Source: Phaseolus vulgaris
Taxonomy: Eukaryota; Streptophyta; Magnoliopsida; Fabales; Fabaceae
DNA length: 64,000 nucleotides
Reading direction: 5' to 3'
NCBI RefSeq assembly: GCF_000499845.2
Contig: NC_023757.2
Location: 43,893,956-43,957,955 of the forward strand
Both the position numbers and the translations under genes were made by a program. Below, piece after piece: positions 37,135 to 50,510 of this stretch. The notes below the pieces were generated by a model that was given only the letters and a program-made list of their open reading frames with translations, was not told where the DNA came from and made no database searches. Each line of letters begins with the position of its first letter. Position 1 is the stretch's first letter.

Positions 37135-39962
37135 ATGGCTTTTACTGGTGCCAAACCTTTGTGTAATACTTCTCTAATACACACTTCAAAACATACCCCG
37201 AAACGTCCCCTTTTGCTCAAGGACTACCTCAGAGACGACCTCAGTTCCTGTTCATCCAACGGTTTTAAATCGTTGCCGCGCCGACAATGCTGCACCACCG
37301 TCGGATTCTTCGTGGAGAAAGATCCCCAACTCCAACGCAAAACAAGGAGCACACTCCCTCCACGGCGTCGACGACGATCATCCGTGTCGGTTCTGCAGAG
37401 AGCTTCCGTTGCCGTAATCAACGCGATAAAGTCGCTGCCGACGTCACACAAGAGTGGTAGAGCGAAGAGAGGTGTTAATACTACTGGCGTGCTCTGTAGA
37501 AGCCTCTCGAGGAAGCTGTTGAGTAGAAGCTTCTGGAGAAAAGCAGCAGCAGTGAGGGAAGAGGGAAGCCAAGGAGTGCCGCGGAGGAGGACATCTTTCC
37601 GCGAACTCATTATGCTGGATCAGGAACATCATAAAGCGACGTCGTTCAATGAATATACTGCATTAGCTGCCCCGAGCTTCACCACTTCTTCTGGCTGTGG
37701 CAGTAACAGCTGGGGAGAGAGTGAATTCACGTTTGCATCCTCTGAGAGCTCCAACGAAAACTACCTCCTGCTTGAGACCCCCAAAGATTGTGCACCACGA
37801 CGTCACAAGGTGGAAGAAGAAGTAGTAACCAAGGTAAGCACTACTGTAATTTCCAATTTCGATTCTTTCACTATCCTTTTTTTAAAGTTTTTTTACATTG
37901 TTCATCATTCAGAAAAATTAAACTAGTCAGACACCAAAAAAAAAAAAATACATACTAGGTTAAGGAAAAATTAAAAGGTTTTGGTTAATTGAGAACTGTA
38001 AGAAAAAATTTGAATTTATAATATTCCTGTGCATGTGTTCAATATTGTTATGATCTTTGATTACTAATTTTTAATTAATAATTATAAGTATATATATTTT
38101 GTGTAAATGTACTGGAGGATACGATTCCCTGTATTAAACACAGCTAGTAGCGTGATTTGCACGTGCAGAGTGGGGATAATTAAACGTTTAATTATTAAGG
38201 AGAAGAAGTTTGAGGACTGCTTAGCCCACTAAGCGCCTTCAGCGGCGCTGAAACTCACTGCGAATTTTTATTGAAGATTGTGATAAAATGAAATACTAGT
38301 ACGGAGTAGTGTATTAAATAAAACATTGTTTAGGACTCATTAACCGTTTGGGAAGTTAGGTTTCACCTAATATTCTATCATTTTATGGACGGCGGCTAAG
38401 GATACTTACCTAAATTATAAATTTCAGTGTGTGGCGGCACGTGAACTAGTAGGGTTGGGTCTATGCTCTAGCTTTACCCAGTTTACTCCATTTTGACTTT
38501 ATACTTCCAATAATTTACAAGTATTTAATATACTAGTATATATTTCATTATTAAACATTTTAACTATTTTAAAGTCTAATATCTTTAAAGTAAGAACACT
38601 GGTTAACCAAGGGTAACTCACATTCACCATTTTTCTAATCTTTTCTATGGGAACTTACAAAAATTATTATTTTTATCTAATAATACAATTAGTTTACATC
38701 ACATTTGACTCCTCTTCTTAAAGATCGTTTAATCAAATGTACCTTTTTTCCCCATATTTTCTTGTCCCACTTCGCTAAATCTATAAAATAATCACAGTTT
38801 TGATTGGCTTCAAAACTAAAAGTAAATTAACATTTATTTTACTTCAAAAACTAAAAAAAGTGTTTATACAGATATCCTTAAAATAAAGTGTTTATGATGC
38901 ATTATTGAAATTTCTTTCCACATCTGTAAATAATATTTTGATACCACTACATAATTTGGTAATAATAGTGTATTAAAGTTAAAGTCTTAAATGAAACTCA
39001 CCTAAATTATAGTGCACAATTGATTTTGTGCCCATTCCCTCATATTGTTGGAACTCTAGCATTAATAAACCGTCAGTTGTGTCTAAAAAGCTTTGATATC
39101 TCTTTCTCTCTAATGAAAATGAGACTAACTAGTGAAGTGGGTCTCGTGAAACAGGAATATTGGACAAATGAGAAAGAACAGTTTAGTCCTGTATCGACAC
39201 TAGATTGTCCATTTGTAGACGAAGAAGACATTTACAAGTGTCGTTTCAGATCCACTTCCACTTCCACTGTTGTTTCCTTCACAAAAGGTAATGCCTTTCT
39301 TTCTTTCCTCAACAAAATGTTATAAACTTGGATGTCATTCTTCCATTGTTGTTTCTTTTTGTTTTCTGACAAAGGAAAGTAATACAGGAGGGAAACAGAA
39401 GCATATGCACAAAAGATGCCATTTAGAAAGTGTGGCTCCACTGGAGCCGGTGGTTTTAGAGAAAAGGTTCGCGCGGTTAGAGCTGGAGGATGAAACACTC
39501 AACCATTCTACAAAACAATACTCCCGCGTAATAGTGCCAGCAGCGCGTACTCTGAAGAACCTGCGTCATGCAAAGAATAACAACATTGAGGAGAATGCTC
39601 GAAGTCTTCTCAACTTCGTTAAAGGATCAAATCCAAACAACACTCTGATAATTAACGCAGAGAACCTGCTATTTGACTACTTCAAGAAGAGTATTGGAGA
39701 ATGTAAAGGCCTTGATCTCTCAAAAAAGCTTCACCTTTGCAAGGTAGCAGAGGATTGGATAGATGGGCAGCCCCAAGAACTGTATTTGGATTGGGAAGAA
39801 GAAGGAGGAAGGTGCGTCTACGTTAGGGAGATGGAGAAGTGTGAAGAGTGGAAAAACTATGAACAAGAAATACAACAATTGGGCGAGGACCTGGCAAACG
39901 AATTCTTCACAAATCTGGTTAATGAGTCAGTACTTGATCTTATGACACGTACTAACCAATGA
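37135..39962 (+). CDS. DUF4378-like plant protein (TRM-like), three exons
   Basis: I model exons 37135-37833, 39155-39287 and 39388-39962, which join in phase (0, then 1) to give 468 residues. Donors are AAG|GTAAGC and AAAG|GTAATG; acceptors are AACAG|GAA and TACAG|GAG. The protein is basic: an N-terminal motif LLLKDYLRDDLSSCSSNGF at residues 26-44, an Arg-rich patch near residues 76-82, then EQFSPVSTLDCPF in exon 2. The C-terminal ~150 residues resemble DUF4378, ending in an acidic helix with GEDLANEFFTNLVNESVLDL. This layout matches TON1-recruiting-motif (TRM) relatives, which act at microtubules and in division-plane or organ-shape control; I recall TRM27/28-type proteins as similar, but the assignment is tentative. 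The exon 2 acceptor has a weak pyrimidine tract, and an upstream in-phase acceptor (exon start 39077) would add 26 residues. A TATA-like run is at 37043-37053. Confidence 0.72.
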
Positions 39963-42218
39963 GATAAGATGCTGCCAATTACCTTTGTTCCATTGTTTCT
40001 TTTTCCTTTTACATCATTTGTATTCATCTCTTCTCCCTGTCTCGGGGATATATGAGAGTCTAAATTTTGGAACAATTTGGGAAATTTTGGTTTCAGTTAC
40101 TGTGTTTTTCTTCCCCATATCCTGTGTCAATCGCTTTGGTATGTACTGTTTATTAGGACTTGGAAGAAAAAGAAAGCAATTGAAATTCATCTACTTCAAA
40201 GAGGACACTGATAGCATATTTGTATGACACTGATAGCATATTTGTTGAATCTGAAAATGTTAGAATTTATGATAATTCTAACACCGTTTTAATATAATTT
40301 AAGAAAAAAAAAATATTAATTTTTTAAAAATTCAAATTTATTATATAATTTTTTATTATAATTAAAAAATAACAAATAAATCATTTTAAATTAGTAATGA
40401 AAAACATATTTTTGTTAAAAAATATTTAAAACATAATTATGTATATAAATCTTTATTGCCAATTTATATAATTTATAATTATATAATATAAATATATGTA
40501 TTTCATGTTATACATTTTATAAATTTTACGTATTTCTGTATTTATGTCGTATCAATATTTATGTACATGTTTATGTTACATAACACACGTTGATGGTAAA
40601 TATAAATATAATTGAGTGAAGACATCTAATTTAATTTATATATATATATTAAAATCTTCCCAACTTATACACGAGCTCTTATAAACTTAATTACCTATCA
40701 AGATTGAGGAATTGTACTTTTATATAATTCTGAATAACAACAATAAAAACGTTATATATATATTAATTATATAAAACGCATTAATTAACTACGCATTATC
40801 GCATTACTAACGTACAAAAAAAAGTATTAAAAGTAAATATAGAATATTTTGTTTTAAGAATATTGAATTAAAATATTCATTACATTTCGGTAAAAAAAAT
40901 ATTCATTACATTTTAATTAATATTTTAGGACACTAATTGTAAAGTTGATATTCTGATGAATATTAAATAAATTTTTATTAAAAAAATACATTTTTATTTA
41001 TATTTATTATAAAGTATTTTAAGTAACTTCATCACATTAAATGTTTTTTACTTAAAAAATTTGTCCTCTATAAAATATATAACTGCAATTTTAAAATAGA
41101 AATAAAATCATTACATATTCAAATAAAAGTTTAAACTGCATTATATTAATTTCATTGTATATTCTTATAATTCTAGTCAGCTACTGGATACTATTTGTTA
41201 CTCTTAGTTTTGAGATTTTAGAAATATTTCAATATAGTAGAAACTTAAGTGATAACGGAATAAGTCAAGTTGGAATGAAAATTTATCTTACGAAGTTAAT
41301 TAAAAGACAAGTAAGGCTTAAAATGGGCCAACTCAAACTAGAGGGGCTTTTGCTTCTTGAACCCATAATTTTTAAAATAACTATTCTACAATTTTGCTTT
41401 ATTTTAATGGTGTCTTCTCTTTTTTTTTTACTTTTCTTGCTTCTGGGTGAGTTTTTGTTTTTGCTTAAAAATTTGTACTTCATTGTTACAAGGTTAAGGA
41501 TTCCAACAAGTTTTAGGGGTGATTTAAGTTGGTTAGTCTTGTTTAGGTACAAAAGGTATCAATTGGTAACATTTATGATTATTTTGTTATTTTTTATAAA
41601 GGTTTTCGGATCATGTGATTCAAAATTGAACTTTTTTACACCCTAACCAAACAATCCAGAAGGTATATGTAAAATAAGTAATCATTTTAGATTGGATATG
41701 AATTTTGATTTCTGGAAGGATATTATGGAATAGTGTGATTTCTGGAACATATATATTTTACATATTCCAAAACATCTAATATGGATTGTGCAGAGTGAAT
41801 TTTTATTCTTATTCTGTATTATGAATTATATCTTCTGAAATATAAAAATTGTATTTTAGATTGTATATTTTAAAATATAAAATAAGAATTACATTTAAGA
41901 TTATATAATTCAAAATGTTTTTTTATTCTAAAATATATAATATAATTTTTGTATTGTAGAATGTCCATTTCAGAATACATACATTCTAAAATATAAAATC
42001 AGAATATATAATTTAAATAAATAAAAAAGTTTAGTGTTCTATGTATAATATGAAAGCTCACTGGATTGCATATTCCATAAATGAAATTACGAAAACAAAA
42101 TTGGAAGAATAAAATTGGAATTTCAAATTTTACGGGTTGCAACTTGAAAATATGGGGTGAAAAATGAGCCTAACCTTAGGTTCGTATGAGTGGTTGGATC
42201 GTGAGAACATTTAAATCG
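39963..42218. other. 3' flank of the DUF4378-like gene and AT-rich spacer
   Basis: The first ~250 bp are probably 3' untranslated. A 163-codon frame at 41155-41646 starts without ATG, is very hydrophobic and matches no family that I know; I do not call it a gene. 41700-42030 has recurring TCTAAAATATAAAAT-like words. Confidence 0.5.
40198..40245. repeat. Two-copy 23-bp tandem duplication
   Basis: GACACTGATAGCATATTTGT is repeated in tandem, downstream of the DUF4378-like gene. Confidence 0.85.
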
Positions 42219-42227
42219 AACATGTTT

Positions 42228-42613
42228 GGGTTTCTTCCTGTAACTCTACATTTTTCTTCATGCACCCCTATATTTTATGTAATACCAGAATTATTCTTGA
42301 TAATTTTGGATGATTTTAGAATAAAGATTTCATAAGCAAAAGGTATTTTTGGAATAGGAGTTCGGCATGCAAAATGTTTTTCTGGAATAGAAATCCATAA
42401 GACAAAAATTCATTCCAAAATATCTTTTTTGGAACACATTTTTTTAATTTTCAAAATGATAAATATAGAATTCATAAAATGTGTTTGGGAAAGTATGTTC
42501 TGAAAATATTTCAGAAAAATTAATCTCAAAGTCATTTTTAAAATGGGTAAAATGGTATTTTCTATGAATGATGGTGCAGGAAGTCATTAGTTGGGATGCA
42601 GGGAGCAACAGCT
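42228..42613. mobile_element. MULE-type MITE with 9-bp target duplication
   Basis: The 386-bp element is flanked by AACATGTTT at 42219-42227 and again at 42614-42622, a 9-bp target duplication as made by Mutator-like transposases. The ends form an imperfect inverted repeat: GTTTCTTCCTGTAACTC on the left against the complement of GGGATGCAGGGAGCAACAGC on the right. The interior matches the element at 8989-9342 along its whole length in the same orientation. It has no coding capacity. Confidence 0.8.
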
Positions 42614-42622
42614 AACATGTTT

Positions 42623-45481
42623 TCTTCAAATCTGTATTTTCTATTTTCTTTGAAAATTGAATCACCTACTTAATACAAACAAAGTCATATAATAGTTATA
42701 AAAATACATAAGTTTAGTGATACCATAGTTTTGTTGTAAACTGTAAAAAGGATATATAATGTATATCATAAATATTAAAAAATATTTAAAATAATTCATG
42801 CGATCGTTATGATATAATATTAATCTTTATTATATTTTTATAAAGTTAAAAAAAGTATTTGATAATTTCGTCAAAATTATTTGAAAATTTTAATTAGTAC
42901 GAACAACTCAATTGTAAATTTGCGTAGCAATTAACTGTCTCAGTTACTGTTTAGTTTCTCTCTGATACCTGCAATAATTCGATTCCGATATAATATGCAT
43001 AATGTCAAAGAAAAGTTTTCCTTTATTTTGTTTTATTGGAATTACAGTGAGAGGCGGCTATGTTCAATTTTTGTTTTATGCTGAGTAAATATTGTCTTCA
43101 TGTGGAAGCTTTTCATTTTTGACGCGATGCAGTTCAGGGATTAAAATGAATAATGGCAAATCTGCTTTTGATGGTCATAGGGCAGAACATTCGCAACAAT
43201 CAGTTCTAGCTACTTCACTGTTAATTGTGAAGATATTGGGTCATGTGAGAGCTTTAAATCATGGCTTAACATATTAAATTAGGACAGAACTTGATACGGT
43301 AACATGGGTATTGAAGACACTGATCTCCAATTAAAATTGTCAATTCATCTTACTGATTGGTGCCTTTATCCCGGTAAATAAAACTGGCCACTATTATTAA
43401 GATCTAGTGCTGATTTTTTGTCGGAGAGTAACACGAACAGCACTTTTAGTGAAACTTTAGCCCATTAAGTTCTAGGTTCAAGGATTATTCATTTCTATTC
43501 CCTATGGCTATGGATACTTCGTTCCACGTCCATAACGTATCACTTCTTTGTCCTACTTTTTGGTGCTGTTCCAAAGTTAAAAGTCGCTTACAGCTGGGTG
43601 AAATGCAGCTAAAGAAACATCTATATGAGTTTTTTGAGGATGGAGTAAGAGATTTCTTAGCTCATGCCTCAAGCATTAAGGCAATTCATCTCGTGAATTA
43701 ATTTACTAGGTTATTCCTAACTTACTTAACTGTGCTATCTTATAACGAGTAATATGTTCCTGAAGTTCGTTTTCCAAAAATGGTCTGATACCTAGTATTG
43801 TTGTATTGGTGTGCATAGAGCAACGAAATAAACAAATCACTTATAGTTGCTGATAAAAAAAAAAAAAAATCTATGATAATAATTACTTTGGCCAGGTCTA
43901 TCAGGTTTTGAAGTCATGTTCGTGGTTCATTTTGAAGGCGTAATCATTTTCAAGCGTAATGTGCAACCAGGAAAAAAAAAAGTTTTACATTTTGGAGATC
44001 AGAAATTATTAAGAATTCTCGTGGTGAATAAGATTCTTAAGAATTCTCTATGTAACACAACTTCACCTAATGGGATAAGCTGGCTGTTGTTATTATTGTT
44101 GTCATTGTCTTGCACCTTGCATTCTTGAGCTATTATTAGTGTGTCCATGCAAGAGCAAGACAAAGAATCATGTTACTGCTTGACATTTAACAATGGTACA
44201 ATTAATTTGATTATGTTATAGAGCTTAAAAGAATTGGTCATGTATTGTTTTGTGGCATCGTATGGCGAGTCGTAGATGATCCTTCTAGAACTGCCATGCA
44301 AGCCGAAATTTCATCAACCATAATTGAAGTTCAAACCTAGAATGTTTTTGGTGTATACATGATGACACCAGAAATTTATCATAGTATTTGATCAATTTAA
44401 TGATTCCATGTATATGTTAAAACTTTTACACTTGATTTAACTCTTGTAAACTTTAAATGAAGGTAATATTTCTGTGTTAATTTCACTAAAGGCTGTACGT
44501 ACACAGTGTTCATTTATATTCTCAATACTATCTTGATATTAGACCTTTTGTCTTTGACTCTTTAATTCCGTTTTCGGTAGGAAATCTGTATTTGCCTTTA
44601 ATTAAAAGGCTACCAAATCACATGTCTTTCTTGCTTTGGTATTGAACTTTTGAGCTTCTAGCATTTATTCAGTGTTTGAATATGTCAAAGCCATGCAAAA
44701 CTGTAGTTGAAACTTAACCACGAAATTAAGTGATCTTCTGGAAAGAAACCTTGAATTGTCGGTTCACTTTTACACCTTAATTTTTTTGTTTATATATAGT
44801 TTGCTTTGAAGTTAGTAAGTGGTAGGTAGTACTTTTTTCTGCAGCATGTCTGAGTCTATTGAAGCATATACGCAGACAAAGATCTCTTATTACAGTACTA
44901 GTCTGTTTGTACTCATCACAAATAGAAGAGTATGAAGTTTTATCACTTTAATTTCTAGAAGGGAATTGAGTTTTTCTGTCAAACAAAGCCACTCTTTGTC
45001 ACAAATGACATGCATTTTAGTATAGATTATACTGTGCAGAATTCTGCAGTTGCTATCCATGAGAAAATGTTTTATATACCATAGTCTCGTTCATGGAACT
45101 AAAGTAGATAGTGCAATCGACCACATAAATCTCATCTAAACGGAATGAATAACGTCAAACTAATTACTTAATTGCCAAATCTAAAAGGTATAAGATCGAC
45201 CATGTTTATTTTGTTATCATTAAGTTCAAAATCATCATCACTTTTATTTTAAAATTTGAATGCTCAATACTTATTATCTTTAATTTTGATTTTAAATGTC
45301 ATTTATACTATAATTTTGATATAATTTATAGTATAGGTTACTAGATAGATGGTATAATTTGATAAATCTATTCTAAGACTATTTATGGAGATTGTATTCT
45401 TATTTGACAAAATATATCCTCTGTTCACAAATTGGTATGACAAGTGTAACCATTCATTTACCCATGTCTTGATTAACAAAG
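42623..45481. other. Moderately AT-rich region of unknown content
   Basis: From about 42900 to 45100 the base composition is more balanced than in other spacers and poly-A/T tracts are rarer, as in transcribed DNA. The short frames (43092-43277, 43504-43701, 43916-44128) match no family. It could be a non-coding transcript, a decayed gene or untranslated exons. Confidence 0.4.
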
Positions 45482-45573
45482 ATGACGAATTATGACAATT
45501 GGAGCATCCAAATGAAAGTCCTTTTGGGATCCCGAGATTTTGGGAGGTGGTTCAAGAAGGTTTTGAAGAACCA
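45482..45573 (+). pseudogene. Frameshifted Copia-type gag fragment
   Basis: The frame starting at 45482 reads MTNYDNWSIQMKVLLGS, which matches the start of the gag region of plant Ty1/Copia retrotransposons (the NYDNWS..MK.LLGS motif). The family's next block, WEVVQEGFEEP, is also present but in another frame (from 45541), so there is a 1-base shift between 45529 and 45540. No protease, integrase, reverse transcriptase or LTR is visible nearby. The fragment stops at 45573, where the GC-rich tandem array begins. It is a dead remnant. Confidence 0.75.
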
Positions 45574-46916
45574 GGTCGACATAGACTCAACTCAACACGG
45601 GCCCCAACTCAGTGCATTCGATAAGGGATCATGCCGACTTCGGTCAAAACAAGCCCGAGCCGACTTCAGTCAACATAGTCAACATAGGCCTGAGCCGACT
45701 TAGGTCGACACGTGCCTAAGCCAACTTCGATCGACACAGCCCCAACTTGACTTTGGTCGACATGGGCCTAGGTCAACTTTGGTAGACATAGGTCTGGGCC
45801 AACTTCGTTCGACACGAGGCTAGTGCAACTTCAGTCGACACGAGCCCGAGCTAACATCGGTTGACACGGGCTCGATCTGACTTCGATCAACGTGGGCTCG
45901 AGCCTGACTTTGGTAGGGGCAGGGTGACTTCAGTCGACACGAGCCTAAGCCGACTTCTGTCGACACGGACTCAGGTCGACTTCGATCGACACGGGCCCGA
46001 GTTGACTTTGTTCGACACAAGGCCAAGGCGACTTCGGTCGAGATGAGCCTGAGCTGACTTTGGTCGAGACGAGCTCAAGAAGTTGGTCAACATGGGCCTG
46101 ATCCAACTACGGTTAACACGGGGCCACAACAATTTCGATCGACACGGGCTTGAGCAAACTTTAGTTGACACGGGTCTCAACCGACTTCGATCAACATGGG
46201 CCCGGGTCAACTTTGGCCGACACGGGCCCAGACTGACTTTGGTCAAAACTAGATCGGACTGAATTTAGTTGACACGTGCCTGGGTCAACTGGGCTCAACA
46301 CGGGCCTGATCGACTCTGCTCGACACGCGCTTGACCTACATCGCTCCATACAAACCCGGGCTAAATCGGGTCGACATGTACTCGGGTCAACACGGGCCCA
46401 AGCCAACTTCGGTTGATAGGTGCCTATGTCGACACGGGCTTGGGGCGACTTTGGGCTCGACACGGTCCATAACCGACTCCGCTCGACACAGGCCCAGTCC
46501 GAATCTGGTGGACATGGACTCGACTCAACACGAGTCCGACCGACTCGGCTCGACACGAGTCCAAGCCGAATCGAGTCGACATGAACCCGAGCTTGAGCCG
46601 ACTACGCTCGACATGGGCCCGACCAACTCCACTCAATCAAGTCGAATCTGGTTGATATGGACTCGGCTCAACACGGTCTCGGGCTGAATTGGCTTGACCT
46701 GGACCTTTGGCATGGCTAACTCGATTTGGCTCAACCTAGCTCCAAGCTCAATCGACTCGACATGAGCTCGGATCGAGAGGCAGTATGGACTCGAGTTGAC
46801 TCAGCTCGACTTAAGCTCAATCTAGGTCCGGGCGACTCAACTCGACTTGAGCCCAGATCAACTCGATTGTGCCTTAGCTCAGGTCGACTTAGTTTGACCT
46901 ATGTCCAAGTCAACTC
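45574..46916. repeat. GC-rich ~26-bp minisatellite array
   Basis: About 1.3 kb consists of roughly 50 diverged units of about 24-27 bp, with a rough consensus ACTTCGGTCGACACGGGCC followed by GAGCCG. Many units keep the GTCGAC core. Base composition is far richer in G+C and CpG than the rest of the window. The unit length is not a multiple of three, so the frames on both strands across it (for example 46191-46556 minus and 46331-46687 plus) are artefacts. The last part (about 46700-46916) is more degenerate. The array is joined directly to a Copia gag remnant on its left and to an AT-rich stretch on its right. Confidence 0.92.
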
Positions 46917-47969
46917 AAAATAAATCAAAATCTATTTTTGATAATTCAAAAATATATCCAATCTATATCTAATCCATATTCAATTAAATGGATTGGACTT
47001 AAAATTCAAAAATATGAATTTGGATTTGAGATAATCCATTTAAATAAATTTAAAGTAATATGAATTTAGATAATGATAAATTAAATTTTACAATTTGAAT
47101 TTTTTTTCCACCTTAATTGTAAGTGTTGATGACTCCTCAAGTAAAAGTTGGTTGTCACATAACAGAAGAAGAAAAGTTTTAGCCTTCCCAAGTTCGTCTT
47201 ACAACCTCCGTATTCCGATAAGAGGCATGAATAAGAAGTACATGAGATATTATAAGAGCATTGAATCGCCGCAAAAATACGATATGGTATTGTTGTGCAA
47301 TTAATTTCTGTAGCCAGTAACCATCTACCCCAACCGTATTCAATTGTGTTCATTAAAGAATTTATTGCTTCTTTGTTTAGAAATTATGTGAAACCTCTTT
47401 TATTGAGAAGAAGCTGAAAATCGAATCCCACGAACCAAGTATTTTCATAGAAGCTGTCCTTGATTTAATTATGTTTTGCTTGGCTTCACTCCACCTCAAC
47501 ATCATCCTCTTATTGAACCACTCATCAATGAGGCCGTTGGATGCCACACTATACCACCTCTCTCCTCTCTCCTAGTTCAATCTTCAAATAATCAAAAAAT
47601 GTGATTTTGGTCTTTTCAAAAGTTTTCTATTATTCTTTTCATGAAATTTTGTTCATGATAAATCAAATGTGACTACTAATATTTTGCTAAACATTTATCA
47701 CAAACTAACTTCATCACACTTCTCATTCTTTATACTTACAATGTCTAATAAATTAAAAGTGAATTAAATCATTAATGTATGTCAAAAATAACATGTTCTA
47801 ATTTAATATTGAATTAATACAAAAATTAAATATATTATTGGAGACTAATGGAGGGATCAAATACAATTGAATCAACTTTATGATTATAAAACTTTCATAA
47901 CTCTTCATCATACATTTTTATTTATCCTGGTAAGATTTCTTTAAAAAAAAATATATAAATATATATATA
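46917..47969. other. Spacer right of the minisatellite
   Basis: 46920-47090 is AT-rich with repeated AATCCA / TGGATT words. 47095-47304 has a 69-codon plus frame without family match. A pyrimidine-rich stretch is at 47470-47575. No gene assigned. Confidence 0.45.
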
Positions 47970-48290
47970 TAACAAGAAAATTATTAAAATAAAATAATTT
48001 TCAAAAACAAAAAATAGTTAATTTTTATATTAACTAAATTAGATATTATTTTATAGACTAAAAAGTTATTGATATTTAAATTAACTTTTATTATTAAAAA
48101 AAAAATTGGTATTAATTTAGGTAATAATTTTAGAATCTAAATATTAATAACTAATTAGATACCAATTTAAAAAAAATATTTATCAATAGTATAAAATAAT
48201 TTATATATCAATATTTTTTAATATTTAAAATAATATAACAATTAATTATTTTTTATTTAATGTTTTTTTAGTAATAATATAATAGAATAT
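47970..48290. mobile_element. AT-rich MITE copy
   Basis: Left end AAGAAAATTATTAAAATAAA, body TTAACTAAATTAGATATTAT and right end TTTAATGTTTTTTTAGTAAT follow the family order over about 320 bp. Confidence 0.6.
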
Positions 48291-49615
48291 TTAGATATTC
48301 TAACTCATACAAAATATTTTACTAATGTTCAAGACATATTTACATATGTTCTATGTAGTCCCTGCTCATTTAGTAGCAAGCCTTTTCTAAAAAAGAATTC
48401 TGACTACATGATCATGAAGAAAAAACATCTTGAATCAGCAAAAAAAAGTACCTTTGGATTATATTTGAGAGGTTAAAAGTGTTGTGTTAATGATCTTGAT
48501 CCTCATCACATTGAGGTGTACTTTACATGTGTTTACACTTCACATTTTGCATTATCTAAGTAAAGATTCTATCCTGTTTCTGACGTCTGAATTTTTATTG
48601 GGTCCATTGATGTTATAAACTTCTCCTTGTTTCCAGTGAGAATTACACTTTGCATTATTCTCATGCTAAGGATAATGAGCAAAACTAATCTATAATATAA
48701 TAGATTGGGATAAAACGACAAAAATTAGTTTTTATTTTTATGTCCAACTTCAGTTCTAAAATAACATGATGTTGAAGAATGAACACTAATAGTGAACAAT
48801 TCAACAATAAATATCAAACAATACATGAACTTTTTTTATTATTTTAGAATTCTTATTTTATCATACAAGATTTTGTTAGCTACTGTTTTATGCAGTTATT
48901 GCTACATAATTGAGCACTCTAAGGACAGTGTTGGTTGTTCAAAAAGCCTAGACTTCCTTTTTCAGGATTCTTATGTGCTTTTGGTTCTGTTTGCTTCCTG
49001 TTTTCTCTAATTTTAATGTATGTAATATAGATCTTGCTAGTTAAGTGGTCAGGTTTTTTTTTTTTATAAAAAATAGAAAAAATGTCTCCATTTATAATTT
49101 ATTAATTCTTTCTTGATAAAAAAAATACCAAATTTTGTTTTTCTACCATTAGGTGTGAATTCAACTAATATTCTCATGGCTTACAAATATATTATTTTAA
49201 TCATTGTTTCAAATTGTTATTTATAAATATATTTCAACCATTTACTATTTATCATTAATCTTTTTTAAAAAAATAAAGAATTTTAATTTTATAACAAAAG
49301 TTGTTATCTTAATTTACGATCAATTAGAAAATTGGGTTTGCTAATAATGGAGTACCCTTATTTCAATTAATTAAACATAATTACTATATATTTTAAATAT
49401 AATATCTGTATTACATACTTTTCAATCTTTTAAAATATTTCCATACATCCTGTAATTCCCTGTTGTTTTATGTCATTAACTCTCGTGTAGTTATAACGTA
49501 ATAAAAGTTCTTAAGTGAAGTCCAATAAAGTGACCATAACCAACATTAAATTAAACTTAGGATCTATGAAATAATGATTCGAATTTAAGTTTTTTAGATG
49601 ATAAATTTAATACAT

Positions 49616-49642
49616 ACACACAAACACACACACACACATATA

Positions 49643-49676
<34 letters not shown>

Positions 49677-49677
49677 T
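49616..49677. repeat. Compound CA / TA / AAT microsatellite
   Basis: ACACACAAACACACACACAC, then TATATATATATA, then about eight AAT units in succession. Confidence 0.9.
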
Positions 49678-50214
49678 GATATTTTATATATTATATCATC
49701 ATTTAAAGATAAAACTCTAATTATAAGAATTAAAAACGTAAATTTTTACATTATACGAAAAAATATTTTATAAATTAATGTATATTATTTTTATGATATT
49801 TTTGAAATATTATGTTATTTATACACAAAATATATTTAAAAATAAAATTTTATAAATTTTTAAAATTTATACCTAAACTGATATTAAATAAGAATGCTAG
49901 TGTTAGTTAAATTTATTTATAGTTTATTTAGATAAAAGATCTTAGAAGTTAATTCATTTTATAGAAATTTTTAATTTTTTTTTCTAATTAAACATGTTAT
50001 TTAAGTAAATAATTTTAAAGGATTTTAAAATTATAAAAATAATTTCTCTACTTAAGATATGATTCAAATTTCACCTAAAAAGTTAGAATTTAAATTTTTG
50101 TATACCTTTTTCTTGTCTTGATTCCGGATGTGATATTGTTAATTAGTACATATTCTATTGAGACATAGTAACTGTACTTAGACTAGGATATTTTCAGTTC
50201 AGTCAAAATCAGAA

Positions 50215-50510
50215 AATCGTTGGTAGCATTATTTTTTAATTAATGTTGATAGGGTCTTTTTTATACTAGGGTCGTTGGTGATTATTTTTCAATCAACATT
50301 ATCAAGATTAAATTTTCTCTAATTAATATTAATAGTTTTTTCATTATCAACATAATCATCACATTCTTAACTAATTTCGTCAAGATTATTTTCTAATTAT
50401 AGTGACATCATTTCTTATTTTTTTACTAATATTTGTAAGGATTATTTTTCTGTCAACATTACTAGTATTATTTTCTTTCCAAAGTTAGTTAGTATAATTT
50501 TTCTAATATG
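50215..50510. repeat. Degenerate AACATTA(T)CAAGATTATTTT-type repeats
   Basis: Motifs such as CAACATTATCAAGATTA, TTTCGTCAAGATTATTTTC, TTTGTAAGGATTATTTTTC and GTCAACATTACTAGTATTA recur every 40-60 bp. They suggest an old tandem array. Confidence 0.5.

Noticed and set aside
39020..39325. Independent 101-codon gene at 39020-39325
   Set aside because: Its second half is exon 2 of the DUF4378-like gene; the first half is probably intron.
41155..41646. 163-codon hydrophobic plus-strand frame
   Set aside because: No ATG at its start, AT-rich codons, Phe/Leu/Ile-rich composition, no recognised motif and a similar-sized frame on the other strand.
46191..46687. Frames of 118-121 codons on both strands in the GC-rich array
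   Set aside because: They are periodic translations of a ~26-bp repeat and cycle through frames; not genes.
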